A stretch of DNA of 64,000 nt from Elusimicrobiales bacterium. GTDB taxonomy: Bacteria; Elusimicrobiota; Elusimicrobia; Elusimicrobiales; UBA9959. The notes beneath the pieces are model-generated. The model saw nothing but the letters and a program-made list of their open reading frames with translations. It had not been told where the DNA came from and searched no databases. This document shows, one piece after another, positions 52,660-60,552 of the stretch; the stretch's first letter is position 1; each line of letters opens with the position of its first letter. A program made the translations under genes and the position numbers. The stretch lies in NCBI GenBank assembly GCA_028713125.1, contig JAQTOU010000003.1:124001-188000 (forward strand), written 5' to 3'.

Positions 52660-53135
52660 TTCCCGGCTCCTGAAAGGGCGGCGTCCAGCTTTTGTTCCTC
52701 GTCGAGGGAAAGGAACCGGTCAAGATCGCAGATCAGGACCAGGCCGCCGTCTATTTTGGCGACGCCTTTGAGATGCTCCGCCAGGGGGGCGGCCTGGGCG
52801 GCGCTTGCGCTTTCCTGCTCCGTCAGCCCGCGGATCCCGGTAACTGAATCCGCCGCCAGCGCTACCAGCCGGCCGGCGGCGCGGGCTATGATAAACCGGT
52901 CGTCCTGGTCCATTTCGCGGTCCGGCAGGTGGAAGCGTTTGCGGATATCTATAACCGGGAGGATCTTTCCCTGCCAGTTTATCACTCCCAGCACTATCCC
53001 CGGCGCTTTTGGCAGCGGCGTGATTTCCACCGCGCGCACTATCCGCTCGACGGCCGAAAGATACAGGGCGTACAGGGGCTCGTCCAGCGTGAACAGGACA
53101 ATTTGATTTTGGCCGGCCTGTTTAAGGTCTTTCAT
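52656..53135 (-). CDS. cheW: CheW-type coupling protein (WspB-like)
   Basis: I choose ATG 53135 (MKDLKQAG); the ORF track's start at 53156 is TTG. The CheW fold is clear: LFTLDEPLYALYLSAVERIV, GIVLGVINWQGKILPVIDIRKRF and LVALAADSVTG. It heads the chemosensory operon on the minus strand and overlaps CheR by 4 nt. It should couple the array, giving two CheWs of different subtype. No clear -35/-10 pair is visible in the short gap upstream (53157-53218). Confidence 0.85.
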   Translation of the reverse strand: MKDLKQAGQNQIVLFTLDEPLYALYLSAVERIVRAVEITPLPKAPGIVLGVINWQGKILPVIDIRKRFHLPDREMDQDDRFIIARAAGRLVALAADSVTGIRGLTEQESASAAQAAPLAEHLKGVAKIDGGLVLICDLDRFLSLDEEQKLDAALSGAGK

Positions 53136-53218
53136 TGGATATTCCGTCGGAAGCAAAGTCCGCTTTTAACCTCTCCGTGCCGCCCTGTGGAGATTCACCA
53201 TTTCCCTGGTCCCGCCTC

Positions 53219-54283
53219 CTAGACTATCCCGAACCGGACCCTTATGGCCGGCCAGATCTTGAGCAGCGAAAGGAGCATCGCCGCGAGGATCGGTCCGATG
53301 AGGACGCCTTGTATCCCGAACATCTGCAGGCCGCCGATGATCGCGATAAGGCCTACCAGCGGATGCGTATCGTCCCGGCCCTTGAGCACCAGGGGCCGCA
53401 CTAAATTATCGATCACGCCGGCCGCGAGAGCAATGGCTATCATTAGGGCCATTTGAAGCGGCGAGCCCTGGGTCGCGTAGAGATAGATCACGCCTGCCAG
53501 CGAAGCCGGGGCGGTGCCCAGCATCGGTATCCAGGCGAAAATAAAAGTCAGTCCTCCGGCTAAAAACGCGCCAGGCACTCCGATCGCCAGGAAACCGACC
53601 ACGATCAGGGCGGCCTGGGAAGCCGCCGCGGCCAGGCCGGCCAGGACGGCGGAGATAGTGGTGTCCCGGAACGACTTGACCAGTTTCTCCTGTACGCTCC
53701 GGTCGAATACGCCGAGCCCCAGAAGCCAATCCACGAACTCCTCACCATTGAGCAGGAAGAAGAAAAAGGCGAGCAGGACCAGGAGAAGCTGAAGCATCAG
53801 CTCCGGGAGGCCTTTGCCCAGTTTCAGCACGGCCGCGCTAGTGAACTGGCCGATGGTCTGTATCGCGTTCTTGATCTGCGCGTCGACCTGCTTCGGGTCG
53901 CCTATCACCGTCCTGACCACCTGCCAGCGGTTCAGGGCGACAGCGAGGGCTTTCGGGGAAAATTCCTTGAGCTCGGCCATGTTCTGTCCGATCGTGATCC
54001 CCTGCTTTACGGCCAGGATAGAGAAGCCGGTCAGCGGCGCTATGACCAGCGACAGGAGCAGGACCGTGACCGCGGTCGCGGCCAGCCGCGGGCCGAGCCT
54101 CTTTGCCAGGAGCCAGCGGTAGGCCGGATAAGTGAGCATGGCCAGCGTCCCGCCCAGGAACAGCGACAGCAGATAGGGCCCTGTCATCCATAAAACGGCG
54201 GCTATGCAGGTGAAGAGCGCCCCCAGGAAGGTGATGATATGTACCCGCTTGGTCACCGGGGTAACGGCAGGAGTTTGCGTCAT
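53219..54283 (-). CDS. AI-2E/PerM-family membrane transporter
   Basis: The product is 354 aa with about seven to eight membrane segments typical of the AI-2E (UPF0118) family. Family-like stretches include LRDTTISAVLAGLAAAASQAALIVVGFLAIGVPGAFLAG and VLKGRDDTHPLVGLIAIIGGLQMFGIQGVLIGPILAAML (the conserved GhpLhPlhvllgvlgGl-type segment). Members export signals or ions (for example TqsA, or Na+/H+ exchangers). The substrate is unknown. It starts 6 nt after the holin-like gene's stop. Confidence 0.85.
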   Translation of the reverse strand: MTQTPAVTPVTKRVHIITFLGALFTCIAAVLWMTGPYLLSLFLGGTLAMLTYPAYRWLLAKRLGPRLAATAVTVLLLSLVIAPLTGFSILAVKQGITIGQNMAELKEFSPKALAVALNRWQVVRTVIGDPKQVDAQIKNAIQTIGQFTSAAVLKLGKGLPELMLQLLLVLLAFFFFLLNGEEFVDWLLGLGVFDRSVQEKLVKSFRDTTISAVLAGLAAAASQAALIVVGFLAIGVPGAFLAGGLTFIFAWIPMLGTAPASLAGVIYLYATQGSPLQMALMIAIALAAGVIDNLVRPLVLKGRDDTHPLVGLIAIIGGLQMFGIQGVLIGPILAAMLLSLLKIWPAIRVRFGIV

Positions 54284-54289
54284 AGAGGT

Positions 54290-54628
54290 TTAGGGAAGTT
54301 TGATCCCGTGGAAGAAGGCGTTGATGACCGAGAGCACGAGCGCGAAGACCAGCGCCCACCAGAAGCTGGCCACCTGGAAGCCCGGAACCAGTTTAGCCGT
54401 GATCAGCACCAGCGCGCCGATAATGACAAAGGTGAAAAGCCCCAGGGTCAGTATATTCAGGGGCAGTGTCAGCAGCATCAGCGCCGGGGCCAGGAACACG
54501 CTCACCAGGGCCAGCACTACCGCGACCATGACCGAAGTTCCGAAGCTGTCTATGGTCACGCCCGGAAGCAGGCGGGCGGTAACGAAAACCGCCAGGCTGC
54601 TGACCAGCAGATTTATCAGTATCTTCAT
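54290..54628 (-). CDS. YvlD/holin-like four-helix membrane protein
   Basis: The product is 112 aa with four hydrophobic segments (NLLVSSLAVFVTARLLPGV, VAVVLALVSVFLAPALMLLTLPL, ILTLGLFTFVIIGALVLITAKLV, FWWALVFALVLSVINAFF). It matches the PF04020 family named after phage holins, but members are chromosomal and of unknown role. GGGAGG precedes the start. It is followed by the AI-2E-type transporter. Confidence 0.8.
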   Translation of the reverse strand: MKILINLLVSSLAVFVTARLLPGVTIDSFGTSVMVAVVLALVSVFLAPALMLLTLPLNILTLGLFTFVIIGALVLITAKLVPGFQVASFWWALVFALVLSVINAFFHGIKLP

Positions 54629-54655
54629 AAAACCTCCCTGTTTACTTTAGTTGCG

Positions 54656-54910
54656 TTAAACGGCTTGGCCGGTGATCTGCGCGACCTGCAGAGCGAAGTA
54701 CCGGCGAAGGAGGCGGGTGGCCGTCTGGCTCCGCCTTTCTTTGCGCGGCTTCTTCGGGGGTTTAACCGGAGTGGTCTTCGCGCAGGCGCCGGCTTTAAAG
54801 GAAGAACGGCGCGGAGTCAGGGCGTGGAGGGTCCTCAGAAGTTCTCCCTTGGTCGGCGGCCTGCGCAGCGGGCTGCTGAAAAAAACTATCTTTTTCAGGG
54901 TCGCTTTCAT
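54656..54910 (-). CDS. Small Arg/Lys-rich protein (uncertain)
   Basis: The product is 84 aa and highly basic (KKIVFFSSPLRRPPTKGELLRTLHALTPRR ... KPPKKPRKERRSQTATRLLRRYF). AAAGGCGG lies upstream of the ATG. There is no recognised family. The high charge could mean nucleic-acid binding. The overlapping plus-strand ORF (54672-54956) is less likely because it lacks a ribosome site. A real gene is likely but not certain. Confidence 0.5.
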   Translation of the reverse strand: MKATLKKIVFFSSPLRRPPTKGELLRTLHALTPRRSSFKAGACAKTTPVKPPKKPRKERRSQTATRLLRRYFALQVAQITGQAV

Positions 54911-54921
54911 TTTATCCGCCT

Positions 54922-55371
54922 TTAAAAGTAATACCGCAGGCCGAGGTCCATATTAATGTCCGTGCCGCCATGGTTGGAAAAGTGGACAACGGGAACCAGC
55001 TCGAGGAAGATCTCCAGCGGGTTGCGCGGCAGCCAGTAAGCGACGCCTGCTACGGCGCGCAGGCCGAAGCTGCTATCGTTGTGTGAAGAATTACCTATCT
55101 GGGCGCCGAGCCCGATATAGGCCGGTATTTTCCCCGCTTCAGGCTGCGGGAACACCCTTAAGCTGTGCCATAGGTAGTCGCCGTAGAGGGTCAAATTATC
55201 GTTGAAACCAAGGCCGGCGTCCAACGCTTTGCTGCCGTCAAGCCAGAACTTGGCCGTGGCGCCAGTCTGATTGCCGAGAACTATCCCGGCGCCGAAATCG
55301 CCGGCCTTCTGCGCCTGCAGCGGGCCGACACCTAGCGCGAATAAACAAGCCAGAACCATTAGAGTTTTCAT
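54922..55371 (-). CDS. Small outer-membrane beta-barrel protein
   Basis: The product is 149 aa. The signal peptide MKTLMVLACLFALGVGPLQAQ is followed by short amphipathic strands and an aromatic C-terminus (DLGLRYYF). The size and pattern resemble small eight-strand barrels (OmpX/OmpW-like or Borrelia P13/BAPKO-type folds). AAGGAG precedes the ATG. Two composite promoter-like elements lie upstream in tandem (55419-55489 and 55504-55575), so expression is probably tightly controlled. Confidence 0.75.
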   Translation of the reverse strand: MKTLMVLACLFALGVGPLQAQKAGDFGAGIVLGNQTGATAKFWLDGSKALDAGLGFNDNLTLYGDYLWHSLRVFPQPEAGKIPAYIGLGAQIGNSSHNDSSFGLRAVAGVAYWLPRNPLEIFLELVPVVHFSNHGGTDINMDLGLRYYF

Positions 55372-55418
55372 AATCTCTCCTTATAAATGCGCGGAACTTA
55401 AGTCCCGCGTCGATACCT

Positions 55419-55489
55419 GCACTACTACGTTACCTTTCCCGCGCCTTTGCCGATATGCGGAGTTGTACCTCCCGGTATCGGTAATAGTC
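55419..55489 (-). promoter_or_regulatory. Composite promoter-like element, copy 5
   Basis: Minus strand: GACTAT (55484-55489), 16 nt, TACAACTCCGCATATCGG (cgga on plus at 55458-55461), then exactly 25 nt to TAACGT (55427-55432). The dyad CCGATA-GGGAG/CTCC-TATCGG is unusually complete. Predicted start near 55420 gives a ~49-nt leader before the ATG at 55371. Confidence 0.55.
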
Positions 55490-55503
55490 ACGAGACCCCC
55501 CTT

Positions 55504-55575
55504 TCTTTTAATAGGATACCCCTCAACTACCTGGCCTGCCATGCGGAGTTATACGCCCGGTTATAGGTAGAATTC
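55504..55575 (-). promoter_or_regulatory. Composite promoter-like element, copy 6
   Basis: Minus strand: GAATTC (55570-55575), 16 nt, TATAACTCCGCATGG (cgga on plus at 55544-55547), then exactly 25 nt to TATCCT (55513-55518) in GGGGTATCCTATTAAAAG. It sits directly upstream of copy 5, so the small barrel gene has tandem copies. Confidence 0.55.
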
Positions 55576-55586
55576 CCGCCTTCGGC

Positions 55587-55622
55587 TTGACATTTGACAA
55601 TACCGGCCGCAAACGGTAGAAT
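55587..55622 (+). promoter_or_regulatory. Sigma-70-type promoter of the papain-like protease
   Basis: TTGACA (55594-55599), 17 nt, TAGAAT (55617-55622). A second TTGACA overlaps at 55587-55592. Predicted start near 55629, about 27 nt before the ATG at 55656. This shows that ordinary sigma-70 promoters are used next to the composite elements. Confidence 0.7.
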
Positions 55623-55655
55623 TTGCTCAGATAAGTCCGGAGCAGGGGAGGAAAA

Positions 55656-56651
55656 ATGAAAAAAACTATAAACCTGTTTATTTTAGCGGCGGCTTTCATC
55701 GCAGCGGCGACGCCGTCCTACAGCCAGCAGACCCTTTCAGGGGACGTGAAGCAGCAGATCAAGGAAGTGCAGGACGCTATAGCCAAGAAAGGCGCGAAAT
55801 GGACAGCCGGCGAGACCAATATCTCCTCCGCCCGCGAAGACTGGAAATACCTTGTGGGCCTGAATTTCGAGCCCGTGGACGCCGAGCCGATAGGCCTGGT
55901 GGCCGCGGCAGAGCTTCCCGCCTCTATCGATTGGCGCGACGCGAACGGAAACTTCGTCACCGCCCCCAAGAACCAGAAGAAATGCGGTTCCTGCTGGGCT
56001 TTCTCGATGACCGGCGGCCTTGAATCCTATACCCTCCTTAAGGAGAATACCCCGGGCAAAGACCTGGACCTCTCCGAGCAGGTTATGCTCTCCTGCAGCG
56101 GCGCCGGCTCCTGCAATGGCGGCCGGCTTTCCGCGGGCTTCCTTAAAAAGACCGGGCTTCCCGCCGAATCAGCCTATCCTTATACCGCCACCGACGGCTC
56201 CTGCGCTACCGCCGCGGCCGGCTGGCAGACCGGGGCGAAAAAAATAGGCGCCTGGGGCTCCGTGTCCCAGGACTTGAACACTATAAAGACCGCGCTTGTG
56301 AAATACGGGCCGCTACCCATAGCCTTCATGGTCTATGAGGACTTCATGCATTATAAGACCGGCATCTACTCTTACACCACCGGCAAACAGCTCGGCGGCC
56401 ACGCCGTGCTTCTGGTGGGTTATAATGACGCTGAGAAATATTTTATCGTTAAGAACAGCTGGGACCTCGGCTGGGGCGAGAACGGCTTCTTCCGCATCGC
56501 TTATTCCGAAATGGACAATTCAGTGAACTTCGGCCTGAGCACGATAGCTTACAGGGCTTCCAAGGACGAAGTTCCCGTGGGCGAGGCGGTGCGCGCCGCG
56601 AGCTTCGCCAGGGTCAGCCCGCTGCTGGACGGCGTGTCTTCCTGGAAATAA
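55656..56651 (+). CDS. Secreted papain-like cysteine protease (C1A)
   Basis: The product is 331 aa. A signal peptide (NLFILAAAFIAAATPSYS) precedes a short pro-region and a papain domain from about residue 92. The catalytic set is intact: oxyanion Gln (KNQKKCGSCW), nucleophile Cys (GSCWAF), His in LGGHAVLLVGY and Asn in VKNSWDLGWGENGFFRI. It should be an exported endopeptidase, activated by cleavage of the pro-region. GGGAGG lies before the ATG and a strong terminator follows. Bacterial C1A proteases are uncommon; it may serve in nutrition or in processing surface proteins. Confidence 0.9.
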   Translation: MKKTINLFILAAAFIAAATPSYSQQTLSGDVKQQIKEVQDAIAKKGAKWTAGETNISSAREDWKYLVGLNFEPVDAEPIGLVAAAELPASIDWRDANGNFVTAPKNQKKCGSCWAFSMTGGLESYTLLKENTPGKDLDLSEQVMLSCSGAGSCNGGRLSAGFLKKTGLPAESAYPYTATDGSCATAAAGWQTGAKKIGAWGSVSQDLNTIKTALVKYGPLPIAFMVYEDFMHYKTGIYSYTTGKQLGGHAVLLVGYNDAEKYFIVKNSWDLGWGENGFFRIAYSEMDNSVNFGLSTIAYRASKDEVPVGEAVRAASFARVSPLLDGVSSWK

Positions 56652-56670
56652 GCTAAGCGCGAGCAGAGAA

Positions 56671-56702
56671 ACGGCGTCCGCGATGCGGGCGCCGTTTTTT
56701 TA
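56671..56702 (+). terminator. Rho-independent terminator after the protease
   Basis: acggcgtccgc-gat-gcgggcgccgt forms an 11-bp stem with one G-U pair, followed by a run of eight T residues. It ends the protease transcript. Confidence 0.85.
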
Positions 56703-56773
56703 TGGGCCTTTCAGCCCAGCCAAATGGCTGCTGTTTTCTGGGCATTAGGGCCCTTTTGCGGATAACGCCTAAG

Positions 56774-56788
56774 GGGTATCATATAAGC
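56774..56788 (+). promoter_or_regulatory. GGGTATCATATAAG -10-like motif
   Basis: The 14-mer gggtatcatataag just before the ATG at 56789 is identical to the -10 context of composite element copy 4. Here no TCCG box is found 25 nt upstream. If TATCAT is a real -10, the transcript would start close to the start codon. Confidence 0.4.
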
Positions 56789-58417
56789 ATGAGAAAAGCT
56801 TATAAACCCAATGCAGCTATGGCCGCTTCGACAGCGGCTATTTTTATTTTTTCCGCTTCGGTCGTTCTGCCCTGTAAAACTTACGCGGCCGGCGCCGCTT
56901 ACCAGGCGCTTTCCGCCCAGGCGAAACCGGCGGCCGTTCCCGAGGCCGGAAGCCCGCTGCCCGCTGCCGCGGCCGGCACTAAAGCTAATAAAATTCTTTT
57001 CGCCAGGGAAGCCGCTATCATCGCGATGAGCGACGCCCAGTTCGCCGCCGCCACCCCGGACCAGAAAGTGGAAATGCTCAAGACCCTTATCAGCCGCTCC
57101 ACGCCCAACCAGCAGAACGGCGACAGCGGCCCCGACCGGGACCAGGAAGACCTGGAGCAGGCGATACTCCGTATTTTGGCCTCGGCCCCTGACGCCGCCT
57201 CTTTCGACCGCGTTTATTACCGCCTGGACCTGAGCAAGCTTAATTCCGCCGTGACCGCCCAGAGCCGGATAAAAGAGATGGTGGAGCGGGCCCGCAACTC
57301 CGTGGTCCCGGGCGACTGGGACGGACTGCGCAGGTACGTGGACACGGTCACGGAGACCTCTCATTCCGGCCGCAACCTTATTAAATTCCTTATAGACGGG
57401 CGCGAATTCCTGCCGGAGGTGACGCCTGCCCTCAAAGCCGCCAATAGTTCCATCCATATAGAAATTTTCCACCTCCAGCCCGACAATGTAAGCCGGGACC
57501 TGGCCAATATCCTGGTCGAAAGGGCGAAGGCCGGCGTAGCCGTGCGCTTCCTTATCGACGAGCATGGCTCTAAAGTGGAGCATGACCCGGAGATAGTAAA
57601 GCTCATAGATCTTATGCGCGCCGGCGGCATCGAGGTCATAGTGAAAGAGCCGCCGTCTATAAAGGACCACCTGGACCACCGCAAGATCCTCGTGATGGAC
57701 GGCAAAGTGGGCTTCACGGGCGGGATGAATATCGGCAAGGACTACCAGGAGAACTGGCACGACCAGCAGACGCTGATCCAGGGCCCGGCCGTGGCTAAAC
57801 TGCAGGAAGCTTTCCTGGAGCGCTGGAAGGCCGCCGGCGGCCGCATAGCCGCCTACGAGACGCTTTTCCCGGCGCTGCTCGAATACCCGGACGGCGCCGT
57901 GACCCAGGTAGTGGGGCATATAGGCAAGACCGACCAGAATATTAAAGCCGCTTATTTGCGGGCGATAGGCACAGCGCAGAAGTCGATCCGGATAGCCACG
58001 CCTTATTTCACCGACAAGGACGTCGTTAAAGCCCTGTGCAGGGCCGGCGAGCGCGGGGTAAAAGTGCAGCTCGTTTTCCCGAAGGAGAACAATATCCCGA
58101 TAGTCCAGAACGCGGCCAGGTCCTTCTATCCCAGGCTCCTCAAGGCCGGGGTGGAGATCTATGAATATAAAGACCGGATGGCCCACCTTAAAGTGGCGGT
58201 CATCGACGGGCTCTGGGCCACTTTCGGCTCCTCCAACCTGGACGCGCGCAGCCTTAAGAACAATGACGAACTGAACCTTATCGTCACCGATCCCGGCGTC
58301 GCCGGCGATATAGAGCGGCGCCTGTTCGACGTGGACATCCTGAAGAGCGACCGGATAACCAGCTATAAACCCGGCTTCATGGACCACGTAGCGCACCCTT
58401 TCGGCGGGCTGCTGTAA
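56789..58417 (+). CDS. Secreted phospholipase D / cardiolipin-synthase-like protein
   Basis: The start is ATG 56789 (MRKAYKPN), not the ORF track's 56702, because a signal sequence (STAAIFIFSASVVLPCKTYA) follows directly. The ~200-residue Ala-rich N-terminal part is unfamiliar. Two HKD motifs of the PLD superfamily are intact: HRKILVMD with TGGMN and HLKVAVID with FGSSNLDARS. Members transfer or hydrolyse phosphodiester bonds in lipids; the exported form resembles nuclease or lipid-modifying enzymes. It may act on lipids outside the inner membrane. It is transcribed after its own weak promoter region and followed by a strong bidirectional hairpin. Confidence 0.85.
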   Translation: MRKAYKPNAAMAASTAAIFIFSASVVLPCKTYAAGAAYQALSAQAKPAAVPEAGSPLPAAAAGTKANKILFAREAAIIAMSDAQFAAATPDQKVEMLKTLISRSTPNQQNGDSGPDRDQEDLEQAILRILASAPDAASFDRVYYRLDLSKLNSAVTAQSRIKEMVERARNSVVPGDWDGLRRYVDTVTETSHSGRNLIKFLIDGREFLPEVTPALKAANSSIHIEIFHLQPDNVSRDLANILVERAKAGVAVRFLIDEHGSKVEHDPEIVKLIDLMRAGGIEVIVKEPPSIKDHLDHRKILVMDGKVGFTGGMNIGKDYQENWHDQQTLIQGPAVAKLQEAFLERWKAAGGRIAAYETLFPALLEYPDGAVTQVVGHIGKTDQNIKAAYLRAIGTAQKSIRIATPYFTDKDVVKALCRAGERGVKVQLVFPKENNIPIVQNAARSFYPRLLKAGVEIYEYKDRMAHLKVAVIDGLWATFGSSNLDARSLKNNDELNLIVTDPGVAGDIERRLFDVDILKSDRITSYKPGFMDHVAHPFGGLL

Positions 58418-58440
58418 ACCCGGCGGCGGCTTAAATTAAG

Positions 58441-58475
58441 AACGGCGCGGGCTTTAGAGCCCGCGCCGTTCTTTT
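58441..58475. terminator. Bidirectional terminator hairpin
   Basis: aacggcgcgggct-ttag-agcccgcgccgtt is a 13-bp perfect stem followed by cttttat. It lies between the convergent phospholipase and kinase genes and can serve both. Confidence 0.8.
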
Positions 58476-58487
58476 ATGCCTCCGGAG

Positions 58488-60443
58488 CTATTTTTTTATA
58501 GGGATATGGAAGAAGAAGCGGGAGCCGACGCCGAGCTCTGACTCGATGCCCATCTCGCCGCCGTGCCTGAGCACGATCTCGCGCGCGATCTTGAGGCCCA
58601 AGCCGAAGCCGGCTTTGCGCATGCCCTGGGCTTCTTTGGTCTGGAAGAACCGCTCCCACACGCGCGGGAGGTCTTCCTTGGAAATACCGATGCCGGTGTC
58701 GATGACGCTGACTATCACCCGGTCGGGCGCGGTCTCCACTTTTATAGTGATCTTGCCGCCTTCCTTGGTGTACTGGATGGCATTGGTGCAGAGGTTCTGT
58801 ATCACCTGGCCTATGCGCGCGTCGTCGCCGGCCAGCGGCGGGAGCACGGGCGGGGCGTCCATGGTGAAGCTGAGGTTCCGCTTCTGGGCCGCTATCTCCA
58901 CGCGGGAACAGACATCGTTCACCACTGAAAGAAGGTTCAGCGTGCCTATTTCCACGCGCAGTTTTCCGGATTCTATCGCGGCCAGGTCCACCAGGTCCGA
59001 GATCAGAACGTTGAGCGTCTTCGCCGAGGTCTGGATATTCGCGGCGTATTTGCCTTCGGTGGGCTGGTTCTTGAGCTTGGCGGCCAGGACTTCTGAATAG
59101 CCGAGGATGGCGGTCAGGGGACTCTTTACGTCGTGCGCGACCGTAGCGAAGAAATTTTTCTGGAAGCCGTTGACCGCGGCCAGCTGCCGGTTCAGGTCCT
59201 GCATCTCTTTAAGGAGGCGCTCGTTCTCCAGGATCAGGAAACGCCGCTCCAGGGCCTTCTCCACCGAGAAGATCAGGCGCGAGGCTTCTACCGGTTTCAA
59301 GATAGCGTCGTCGAGGCCCAGCTCCACTACCTGGCTGACGCCTTTGAGCGCGGCTTGGAGGGGATACTGGTCCACCATGAAAATGATACGCAGGTCGGGG
59401 TCGCGCTCGCGCATCTTCTGGGCGAGCTCGGCGCCGGAGTATTGCGCCGAAGTGGTGGAGGTCCCGACTACGGCCAGGTGGAAAGCTCCCTTCCTGCAGA
59501 CCCCCAGGGCTTCGTCTCCGTCCATGGTGGAGAAGACCTCGTAACCCGCGCCCTGCATCGCCTGGCCGAGGGAGGTTATGGCGGGTTTAAAATTGTCCAG
59601 AAGCAAAATGCGCTCCACTTCCCTCTTTTTCAGGCGCACGTCGGCGCCTTCGCTGTTCTCGATGATAATACCGGCGATGCGCCCGGCCTGGTCGCGGGGG
59701 ATGGCCACGTCGTGCCCGTCCTTTAGCGCCTGGATGGCGTAGCGCACGGTCTCCGCCCCCGAAACGTAGTAGCAGACCGCTTCCGGCGTGCCGCTCCGGA
59801 TGATAGCGTCGAGGGCGTCGGCCTCTTTCATCGTCCCAGTGAACTGCGCCACGATCACATTGCCGGGGAGAAGGATGGTTTCCGGAGTTTCTTCTTCGTC
59901 GCCGCCCAGAAGCGACCAGGATTTCTTGGGTTTGGGCTTCGCGGCTTCGACGCGGGCTTCGTTCTGCTGGCGGATGAAATCGGGCAGGCCTTTCGGGGAC
60001 TCGAGGGACATAGGCTGCACGCCGGCCTGCTGGAAAGCGGTCTGCACGGCCCCGGTCGTGAACAGGACCTGGTCGGCCAGTATCACTACGGGGCGCGCGG
60101 TGACCCTTACCTGGTCCGCGAAGCCCATCGGCAGCGGCCAGCTCAGGCGGCGGAGCGGCGAAGGCATGGTCGGCGCCAGGCTGGCCACGGACTCCAGCGT
60201 GAACATGTGCACCTTCGAGTACTGCATGTGCAGGGTGAGGAAGCCGTCCCGCTCGGCGGGAGGCACGCGGCTGTAGTCCACCACCATGGCGGAGCAGTCG
60301 CCGGTAGCGAGCCGGGTGGCGGCGTATTTAAGGTTCGGAACGCAGACCAGCTCCAGGCCCCTGCCGGACATGGAAGGGGTCATCTCGTCCAGGAGTTCCT
60401 TTCCGCTAGTGACTACGAGCACGCGGCCTTTGCTTTCGGCCAT
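58488..60443 (-). CDS. Histidine kinase with three N-terminal pseudo-receivers
   Basis: I choose ATG 60443 (MAESKGRVL); the ORF track's 60515 is a TTG inside a promoter. Three receiver-like domains (~5-110, ~120-270 with a ~45-residue insertion, ~295-420) come first. Their acidic pairs or acceptor Asp are missing, for example LAVVGTSTTS in the third where an Asp is expected, though ILKP is kept. HisKA (TVAHDVKSPLTAI) and HATPase (NLCTNAIQYTKEG, DTGIGIS, GFGLGLKIA) are intact. It is cytosolic. The pseudo-receivers probably bind partners instead of accepting phosphate. Confidence 0.85.
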   Translation of the reverse strand: MAESKGRVLVVTSGKELLDEMTPSMSGRGLELVCVPNLKYAATRLATGDCSAMVVDYSRVPPAERDGFLTLHMQYSKVHMFTLESVASLAPTMPSPLRRLSWPLPMGFADQVRVTARPVVILADQVLFTTGAVQTAFQQAGVQPMSLESPKGLPDFIRQQNEARVEAAKPKPKKSWSLLGGDEEETPETILLPGNVIVAQFTGTMKEADALDAIIRSGTPEAVCYYVSGAETVRYAIQALKDGHDVAIPRDQAGRIAGIIIENSEGADVRLKKREVERILLLDNFKPAITSLGQAMQGAGYEVFSTMDGDEALGVCRKGAFHLAVVGTSTTSAQYSGAELAQKMRERDPDLRIIFMVDQYPLQAALKGVSQVVELGLDDAILKPVEASRLIFSVEKALERRFLILENERLLKEMQDLNRQLAAVNGFQKNFFATVAHDVKSPLTAILGYSEVLAAKLKNQPTEGKYAANIQTSAKTLNVLISDLVDLAAIESGKLRVEIGTLNLLSVVNDVCSRVEIAAQKRNLSFTMDAPPVLPPLAGDDARIGQVIQNLCTNAIQYTKEGGKITIKVETAPDRVIVSVIDTGIGISKEDLPRVWERFFQTKEAQGMRKAGFGLGLKIAREIVLRHGGEMGIESELGVGSRFFFHIPIKK

Positions 60444-60506
60444 CAGGAGGGCTCCCGGAGGGGGCTGGTGTTTAAAAAATGTTCCATTAGATGAAGCACT
60501 ATCTTT

Positions 60507-60536
60507 ATAATACAAAAGTGCGGGGTTTTTTGTGAA
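60507..60536 (-). promoter_or_regulatory. Sigma-70-type promoter of the pseudo-receiver kinase
   Basis: On the minus strand: TTCACA (60531-60536), 18 nt, TATTAT (60507-60512). It leaves about 57 nt before ATG 60443 and rules out the TTG start at 60515. Confidence 0.6.
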
Positions 60537-60552
60537 GTTAAGTCTGTCCGGC

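Noticed and set aside
54672-54956. 94-aa plus-strand ORF
   Set aside because: It overlaps a minus-strand ORF with a better ribosome site and the end of the small barrel gene; the sequence shows no export or fold signal.
60444-60515. TTG start at 60515 for the pseudo-receiver kinase
   Set aside because: The codon overlaps a good -10 (TATTAT), so it would lie upstream of the transcript start. ATG 60443 is favoured.
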